DNA of 64,000 bases from JBEKTW01 sp963727845. Its GTDB lineage: Bacteria > Bacteroidota > Ignavibacteria > UBA10030 > SZUA-254. Shown piece by piece: positions 58,399 to 64,000 of the stretch. The translations under genes were made by a program, and so were the position numbers. Position 1 is the first letter of the stretch. Every line of letters begins with the position of its first letter. The notes beneath the pieces are model-generated. The model did not search any database and had not been told where the DNA came from. It saw only the letters and a list, made by a program, of their open reading frames with translations. The stretch is from positions 682,001 to 746,000 of the forward strand of contig CAVSHI010000001.1 in the NCBI GenBank assembly GCA_963727845.1, given 5' to 3'.

Positions 58399-61300
58399 TT
58401 ACTTCAGTTTGACTATTTCCCTTGCCTGCAGCGTCACCGGTCCCAGCAGTCCTGACTCCACCAGCGGGTCATCTTTCTTCCAGAGGCGCCAGCTGGTGAA
58501 AGCAATCCGGCCTGTGGGACTGGATTTCCCTTCATTGACCCACTGCGGCCAGGCTTTGAGCGTGCCGTCGGGATTACGGTCGCTGTCGTCCGGGAGTTGC
58601 TCATCGCCGATTTGTCGGTTGATCCAGAGGTTGACGACCTTCACTTCGAGGTCGTTACTACCGCTCCTGAGAACGTTGGTCACATCTGCGCAATAAGGAG
58701 ACTTCCATAAAATACCGAGGTCCTTGTCGTTGAGCTTCACTTGAGCCATCACTTCCACGCTGCCAAGATCGAGATATAACTTTCTTTTCTTCTCGATCAG
58801 CCCCGCAGGGATGTCAAACGTCGTGCGGTAGGTCGCCGCGCCCGAAAAGTACTTCACTCCTGGATCGGCGTGTTCGCTCCAGGAGATCAGCTTGCCCATA
58901 GTTACCTGCCCTGGCGCGCCGAGATTCGGAGCAAAGGTCACATCCCACGTGCCCGCAATTTCCAACGGTTTCGGCATCTCCGTGACTTCGAATTGTTGAC
59001 TCCTACCGTCGGCAGATTTCGCCTCATACTTGCCGGTTTGGGAGACTTCTGCAGAAAAATTACCCTCTGAAGTCCGTACGATCACCAAAGGAACATTCTT
59101 CACATCCGATGAGGGTACGGGCATCGTTTTCATCAACTGCGCGATCTCGGTATCAGACAAAGCCTTGTTGAATTGACTGAACTCACCAAGATCTCCCCTG
59201 AAGTTTCCCACACCGCGAGTGTGCCGGACACCGACACCTGAATGTACCTTGTACGTGCTCTTCATTCCTTGGTGGTTGAATTTACCGTCGATGTATAGTG
59301 CGGGAGTACCGTCTTTATAGACCACAGTCACGTGTGTCCATCCGGATAACGGAATAGCAGAAACCAACACCGGCGCGAAGTATGATGCGCTATGCTCGTA
59401 AACGCACACGCCGTTTGTTCCGATGGAAAGTCCCGCACCGGAATGATTTTCGTCCGGAGGATAGACCTCGTGACCCGGCGGTGGGTAGAGCGCGTCATTG
59501 CGTGCAACATCCAAAAATACACCACTGATCGCTTCATTCGGCAATCCAATCCTGCCACCCGGTTTGGCCCAGACAGCCATCGTGAAAGTTCCGATCGTAG
59601 TTCTGTTGTTGTCACCCTCCTGAGGCTTCGCCGGCTCCGTAAATGTCGTATTCACGACTACGTCACCGTTTCGAGCGACGGACGTGATGCGGTCCGGCTC
59701 CGCCGTGCCTTCCGCACGGAACACCACGAACACCGAGCCTGCCGGATCAAATCGGATCGGCACATTCGTGCGACTTGCAGTCCCATCATAAACTGCCGGT
59801 CTCTCAATGACGCCTTTATCGGGCCACCAGAGTTCGGGCCGTTTGTCCTTCAAACGGAACGAACAGACAGCCGAGCCGGACTTCTGATTTTTATTGGCAA
59901 CGAAGTACACGTCTGCGCCGTCGATGATTCGGTGGATGTACCGGAGGCTCACACCGTCTTTGCTGTCGAAAATGAAGTCCGGTCCCACATTCATGCCGGC
60001 GAGGACCTCGGCCGGCGTTTTACCCTGCACCACCCGTCCCCTGCCGAGACGATGCTCGGTAACCATCGTGCCATCGCAGTCACCCCATAACTCGTCGGCG
60101 AGACGTTTCACTTCCTCATCGCATTTGGGATAGCCGCTCATTCCGGGCGACTTTGCCGGGCGTGCACCTATCACGGTCGCACCGGCGCTCACGAGGTCTC
60201 TGATCTTGCGCAGCAAGCGAGGGGTCATCGTTTCAACTTCGGGAAGCACCATCAGACGATAGCTCATTCCATCGGGAAGTACCAGCCGGCCATCTTTTAC
60301 TTTCATGCGTGTCAGCACGACCTCCGGCGTACAACCGTCGAAGTTGTAACTGCCGCGATCCAGTCCTGTCGGCCTGACACTGACGGGCGGCACAAAACGC
60401 ATCGGAGAACCTTCCGGTTCAAGGCAACATATATCAGCCACGAAAAGACCTTGCTGGAGCAGGTACTGGCAGCGGGAAAGATACTCGTGCCACGCGGACG
60501 ATTGCTCCCACCAGGTCTGTGTTCGTTCGTAATGGAGCCCCCATGGCCCCATCGACATACCGGGCGGGCGATCCGCCCACGGTTGAAGTGCGTACCGGTG
60601 GAATACGAAGCGGTTGATCCCCTCACAGAAAGCCCAGTCGCCGAGGTCCTTGATGAAAGCCGGGTGCCCCTGCCACTTTTCGGCATCAGTTGCCGTGAAT
60701 GCTTCCGCGCCCAGGATACGTTTTCCATAGACATGAGCTGCCGAAGACATTTCTGTGCAACTGTACGCCGCGCCGTATTTGCTCCACGACCAGAATTCCG
60801 CCATCGGTTCGTCGGCCTGTCCGGCATATGTCATTTCGTCCGTCGGGCAATCATCATATGCTTCAATCGAGAGCCGCATACCGTTCTTGTGTGCCAGCGC
60901 CCGGAAATGACCGGCATAGTTTTGTACGAGAAGATCCGAAACGGTTTGCCGCAGATCCCAGAGGAAACGCTCGGAGACTTCCAGACTACCAATCACCCTG
61001 CCCGTCACCACGGGAAGGTACGGGAGCAAATCATAGCCGCGCAGTTTTTGGAATTTTTGACGAAAGTTCTTCGTCCAGTTCTGCGATCCGACTTCCCAGC
61101 TGTCTATGTGGGTTGAGACAAGCGTTTTCGGAACAAAGGGTTTTGAATCGGAGATAATCTTTGCCATCAGCCCGGCAAACATCGCATCGGCGCCTGCCTT
61201 GTCGAGCTTATCACATTCAAGACCAAGCCCTTCGAGCGGCGCAGGATGGTTCTCGGTGCCGGTCGGAGTGTAACCGATGCGAAGAACCGTCCATTTCCCT

Positions 61301-62400
61301 TCGGGTGCATTCCACAAGAGTCTGCCGTCCATGTTCATACGCTTGGTCAGGTCAATAGCGCGGTCGTGCGGGATCGTGAGGTCTGCGGGAAGATCGGGCC
61401 ATTTCGCAATCAAAGGAACATGAGTTGATGTGAAGGCAGCTTTGTCGCGTATGTTGTGAATGCGGTACCGAGGCGACAGATCGATCTCCCCGATCGCAAG
61501 CTGCTTCATGTCCGGATCGCACCGCGTGAACAAAATTCTGAACCACCGGGCGGAAATACCGTCAAAATCTAACTCCAGTGTCGGCGGATCCGCATCGAAC
61601 TCCCGGACTGTCCTGAATTGTTCACCGTCGTCGGAAACTTGCAGGGCACCGTGGCAGCCGGCGCCGGGGGTTCCGGATAAGGACAGAGTGAGAAAACGGG
61701 CAAGGAAGGGTTTCGCGAAACTGATCTGAATGAATTGGGGTTTATCTGTTTCAGGTGTTGGTAATGTAAAATGGGTACCGGTATCCGCGTCCACCAGCTT
61801 CTTGCCGTCAAAACTGCTATCCATTGTACTCGCCGTTATGCTCGGATGATAGTCGGTCATTCGGACATCATCAGCCGCCGGGGTGGGGACCGCAAGTACT
61901 GCAATGTCTCGGTACCAATCGGCAACCGCCTCAGGCTGGGGCAGGAGGCCTGCGAATCTCTTGCCGCCCGTCACGCATGTTTCAGTCCAGACGATCTTTT
62001 TCTGCGCAACCTCGGGTGTGATCCACGGCCCGCCGCTGCCGCACCAGCCCGCATCGTTATTCATGTTCACTTCGAGCCCGAGCCGGTTTGCTTCCGAGAG
62101 AACGAATTTGAACATTTCACGCCACAGTGCACCTGCGAACCGAGCGGGACCTTTCGGCGCGCCCTGGTCGACTTCCATGATCAGCACTCCGCCGATGCCA
62201 ACGCGTTTCATCGCTTCGAGATCCGCGGTGATACCTTCGCGCGTGATGTTTCCATCGAGCCAGAACCAGTACACCCAGGGACGGGCGGAAGCCGGAGGGT
62301 CAAGAAAGCCGCGTTCGAGATCGGAATGTTTTCCGGCCCCCGGAGCAGCGACACAGAAATGTGCCGCCAATAATATAAGCGGGAACCACTTTATTTTCAT
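58399..62400 (-). CDS. GH106-type alpha-L-rhamnosidase with inserted LamG-like domain, exported
   Basis: 1,333 residues, intact and well above typical GH106 size. Signal peptide MKIKWFPLILLAAHFCVAAPG. The GH106 core begins RPWVYWFWLDGNITREGITADLEAMKRVGIGGVLIMEV and includes NMNNDAGWCGSGGPW and LGAEAFTATDAEKW. Around residues 950-1120 a LamG/concanavalin-like domain is inserted (TIGTFTMAVWAKPGGRIGL ... LYIDGKFNH). A C-terminal galactose-binding-like domain carries GTWDVTFAPNLGAPG and RTTFDIPAG ... LYLDLGSVEVMAQVKLNDKDLG. It should remove terminal alpha-L-rhamnose from plant or bacterial polysaccharides outside the cytoplasm. Clear of frameshifts, unlike many neighbours. Confidence 0.88.
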   Translation of the reverse strand: MKIKWFPLILLAAHFCVAAPGAGKHSDLERGFLDPPASARPWVYWFWLDGNITREGITADLEAMKRVGIGGVLIMEVDQGAPKGPARFAGALWREMFKFVLSEANRLGLEVNMNNDAGWCGSGGPWITPEVAQKKIVWTETCVTGGKRFAGLLPQPEAVADWYRDIAVLAVPTPAADDVRMTDYHPSITASTMDSSFDGKKLVDADTGTHFTLPTPETDKPQFIQISFAKPFLARFLTLSLSGTPGAGCHGALQVSDDGEQFRTVREFDADPPTLELDFDGISARWFRILFTRCDPDMKQLAIGEIDLSPRYRIHNIRDKAAFTSTHVPLIAKWPDLPADLTIPHDRAIDLTKRMNMDGRLLWNAPEGKWTVLRIGYTPTGTENHPAPLEGLGLECDKLDKAGADAMFAGLMAKIISDSKPFVPKTLVSTHIDSWEVGSQNWTKNFRQKFQKLRGYDLLPYLPVVTGRVIGSLEVSERFLWDLRQTVSDLLVQNYAGHFRALAHKNGMRLSIEAYDDCPTDEMTYAGQADEPMAEFWSWSKYGAAYSCTEMSSAAHVYGKRILGAEAFTATDAEKWQGHPAFIKDLGDWAFCEGINRFVFHRYALQPWADRPPGMSMGPWGLHYERTQTWWEQSSAWHEYLSRCQYLLQQGLFVADICCLEPEGSPMRFVPPVSVRPTGLDRGSYNFDGCTPEVVLTRMKVKDGRLVLPDGMSYRLMVLPEVETMTPRLLRKIRDLVSAGATVIGARPAKSPGMSGYPKCDEEVKRLADELWGDCDGTMVTEHRLGRGRVVQGKTPAEVLAGMNVGPDFIFDSKDGVSLRYIHRIIDGADVYFVANKNQKSGSAVCSFRLKDKRPELWWPDKGVIERPAVYDGTASRTNVPIRFDPAGSVFVVFRAEGTAEPDRITSVARNGDVVVNTTFTEPAKPQEGDNNRTTIGTFTMAVWAKPGGRIGLPNEAISGVFLDVARNDALYPPPGHEVYPPDENHSGAGLSIGTNGVCVYEHSASYFAPVLVSAIPLSGWTHVTVVYKDGTPALYIDGKFNHQGMKSTYKVHSGVGVRHTRGVGNFRGDLGEFSQFNKALSDTEIAQLMKTMPVPSSDVKNVPLVIVRTSEGNFSAEVSQTGKYEAKSADGRSQQFEVTEMPKPLEIAGTWDVTFAPNLGAPGQVTMGKLISWSEHADPGVKYFSGAATYRTTFDIPAGLIEKKRKLYLDLGSVEVMAQVKLNDKDLGILWKSPYCADVTNVLRSGSNDLEVKVVNLWINRQIGDEQLPDDSDRNPDGTLKAWPQWVNEGKSSPTGRIAFTSWRLWKKDDPLVESGLLGPVTLQAREIVKLK

Positions 62401-63191
62401 GGCAGTATATCCTTAGAAGTTATTTGGAAGGAACTTCAGATGAACGTCGACAAGAGAGTGTGAATTCTCGTTCGGTGCGGAATTTTCATACATCAGTCTT
62501 ACAAGTGGAAATCGGTTGGATCGGAGAGTCCGAACAGGAATGAATACCGACAGAGAGAGAAAGGGGAAGCAGCGCAACACTAAAACGACGGAGTTTGTCC
62601 ATAGATACCTCGTTTAAGTATTGGAATTCATGATGAGCATCATCGAACTATGATAGACGTTAGGTGATACACTTCGACTGTGCTCAGTGCAGAAAAGTTA
62701 TCATCACAGGGTGCTGTACATCAACCCATCGCAATATAACCGAAAATAAACAACAATTCAAGTCGTCAAGGTGAAAAATTTGCTATTGAGGACGATCGAC
62801 GGGACAGCAGGTCGTCCAATACTTCATTGGTGTACCCTTTCGAACGTGTTCTCGCTATGGGCAGGCATGCGTTTATCGAATAAATGTTCTCTGTCCAAGG
62901 AAACTGGAATTTATTGGGGAAATGGGGGAACTGTCAAGAACTCGTAGCATTGATTCGAGAGTTCCTGAGCCGGCGTCCAGACTTGACAATATCTTCCTGG
63001 CACGAAACTTAACTGCAAGACGGGGGTTTTGCGACCTTGAGATCCGTCAGTTATTAGCAGAAATGTTAGTACAGGAGTCAACGAAAAAGTACTGACCCGG
63101 AGGTCAGAAATGGGGAAGCGCTTCAGGCACCAAATGGTTACATAGGCCGTTGATCAGACAGTGAATAACCGGTTGTCATGGGGCGTTCACG

Positions 63192-63461
63192 ATGATTCTG
63201 CATCTTCACTTCATTCCTGCTAACCGCACTGTTAACTTCGCGGCTCTCAACCAGATCGAACGTGGTGGGGAAGTCCTTTCTATAAATCATGAGCCGGAAA
63301 TGAAATTAATGGACCTGGAAGAGGGTCAGTACAAGAAGATGGAAATCGACAAGACCATGGGAATGATCTCCCTGGGCAAAATTGCTGCTATGACAGTAAT
63401 TTCTTCAGAATATGCACTTTTTCCACAATTTGTCAAATTCTTCTTGACATTGTACCGTTAA
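63192..63461 (+). CDS. Small hypothetical protein (doubtful)
   Basis: 89-residue frame starting MILHLHFIPANRTVNFAALNQIERGGEVLSINHEPE. The middle (MKLMDLEEGQYKKMEIDKTMGMI) is charged and helix-like; the end is hydrophobic. It resembles no family I know, although a short antitoxin-like fold is conceivable because it precedes the hip genes. Its 3' end overlaps the hip promoter. Treat as unproven. Confidence 0.2.
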   Translation: MILHLHFIPANRTVNFAALNQIERGGEVLSINHEPEMKLMDLEEGQYKKMEIDKTMGMISLGKIAAMTVISSEYALFPQFVKFFLTLYR

Positions 63462-63472
63462 AGCGGTAAATT
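63444..63472 (+). promoter_or_regulatory. Putative hip promoter with operator between -35 and -10
   Basis: TTGACA (63444-63449), 17-nt spacer, then TAAATT (63467-63472), about 80 nt upstream of hipB. Within the spacer lies TACCG-N6-CGGTA (63453-63468), an inverted repeat placed where a repressor would block RNA polymerase. HipB proteins of known systems bind TATCC-N8-GGATA operators, so a diverged version is plausible for autoregulation. Confidence 0.55.
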
Positions 63473-63549
63473 GTGCTAAGATGATTTGCAAGGGCGCAAG
63501 AAATGACAAAGATCTGAGAAGTTTACTGCTATAACAGGAATATCCTAAG

Positions 63550-63801
63550 ATGAAAACCAGTGAAAGCATACCAGCCGTTGTAAAGTTTCATCGGAAAAAA
63601 AGTGGCTTGTCTCAAAATCAACTTGCAGTCCTGGCAGGCGTTGGAAAGACGGCAATCTTTGATATTGAGAGTGGCAAGGAAACAGTTCAGTTGGATACCT
63701 TGAAGAAAGTTTTGCACGCCCTGAACATCGAAATGATATTCCAGAGTCAATTGATGAATGAGTATCGCAAACAGATCGGAGCAGGAGATGAGAAAAGCTA
63801 G
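63550..63801 (+). CDS. hipB: HipB-like antitoxin, XRE helix-turn-helix
   Basis: 83 residues with a HTH: AVVKFHRKKSGLSQNQLAVLAGVGKTAIFDIESGKETVQLDTLKKVLHALNIEM. The SQNQLAVLAGVGKTAIFDIESG part is the XRE recognition helix pair. It should repress its own operon and neutralise the HipA/HipT kinase. Its end overlaps the next ATG by 14 nt. The family's usual length is 80-110 aa. Confidence 0.85.
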   Translation: MKTSESIPAVVKFHRKKSGLSQNQLAVLAGVGKTAIFDIESGKETVQLDTLKKVLHALNIEMIFQSQLMNEYRKQIGAGDEKS

Positions 63802-64000
63802 TGTGTTCGTTCACGGCCTTCCTGCTGGTATGCTTGAGGAGGAGGAGAAAAGCAAGGCCTACAGGTTTGCCTATTTTGACAGCTACAAAGGTGAACCGGT
63901 ATCCTTGACAATGCCAACAGACGGACGCGAATTCTTGTTCGATAGCTTTCCTTCCTTCTTTGATGGTCTGTTGCCGGAAGGCATATTACTCGATGGTCTT
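63788..64000 (+). CDS. HipA N-terminal (HipS-like) protein, runs off the window
   Basis: Only the first 71 codons are visible: MRKASVFVHGLPAGMLEEEE, YRFAYFDSYKGEPVSLTMP and SFFDGLLPEGILLDGL. This matches the N-terminal subdomain-1 found as a separate protein in HipBST systems and at the start of full-length HipA kinases. Which one it is depends on sequence beyond the window. ATG 63788 lies within the hipB end, so the two are translationally coupled. Confidence 0.75.
   Translation, partial: MRKASVFVHGLPAGMLEEEEKSKAYRFAYFDSYKGEPVSLTMPTDGREFLFDSFPSFFDGLLPEGILLDGL

Larger units (their letters stand above)
62401..63549. other. Long intergenic stretch, no convincing gene
   Basis: About 1.15 kb between the GH106 gene and hipB. 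It holds a fragment CTTCGACTGTGCTCAG (62669) like other spacers. One weak frame lies at 63192-63461 (listed separately). The promoter/operator of the hip module is at its 3' end. Base composition and absence of coding bias suggest decayed or regulatory DNA. Confidence 0.45.

Overview
The window reads as part of a chromosome from a Bacteroidota/Ignavibacteriota/Chlorobiota-type (FCB group) bacterium of moderate GC (roughly 53-55% in the core, lower around 21.5-25.7 kb). This is inferred from the mix of families: DUF2723 membrane protein, tandem DUF1573 proteins, DUF4783, a CarboxypepD_reg-like protein, split SecD/SecF, a very long NtrY-like kinase and a split HipA module. No rRNA, CRISPR array, transposase or phage gene was found.

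Layout. 1-10.6 kb (+): a tightly coupled surface-polysaccharide operon (DUF2723 protein, gmd, rmd, two glycosyltransferases, a Wzx-like flippase, a NodB-type deacetylase, a third glycosyltransferase) ending at a strong hairpin. 10.8-21.5 kb (-): two DinB proteins, two DUF1573 proteins, an M24 peptidase, mutS, an M1-type peptidase and small membrane proteins. 21.5-25.7 kb (-): an AT-richer accessory block with a sigma-like protein, a zf-HC2 anti-sigma factor with a TIG-like extension, lectin-like fragments and a metallophosphoesterase, all full of frameshifts. 25.8-42.2 kb: housekeeping genes, with speB (+), the secD-secF-STAS-purA-kinase operon (-), then secA, an amidase, era, an EamA transporter, mce and uvrC (+). 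42.2-46.2 kb: tRNA-Val, a damaged tRNA 3' half, and pyrR-pyrB-pyrC behind a PyrR-type attenuator. 46.4-56 kb: DUF4783 protein, NtrY-like kinase, pgeF, glmS, an FabL-like reductase and a DUF1016/methyltransferase fusion. 56.3-62.4 kb: tRNA-Phe and two convergent glycoside hydrolases, one a GH106-type alpha-L-rhamnosidase. The window ends inside a hipB/hipA-N toxin-antitoxin module.

Two features cut across the window. First, more than twenty genes, including secA, glmS, uvrC and gmd, are split by single-base frame changes. Several of these sit in homopolymer runs, so I treat most as sequencing or assembly indels and report the rejoined gene. Second, the intergenic spaces and a few genes carry short repeats: AATCCC(N)-type heptamer runs, GGTTACC hairpins, and hairpins with 2-nt loops. 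The best candidates for new biology are the sigma-like/anti-sigma/lectin/phosphoesterase block, the DUF1016-methyltransferase fusion, the pyr leader with an embedded leader ORF, and the tRNA-Val 3' half carrying a 30-nt palindromic insertion.
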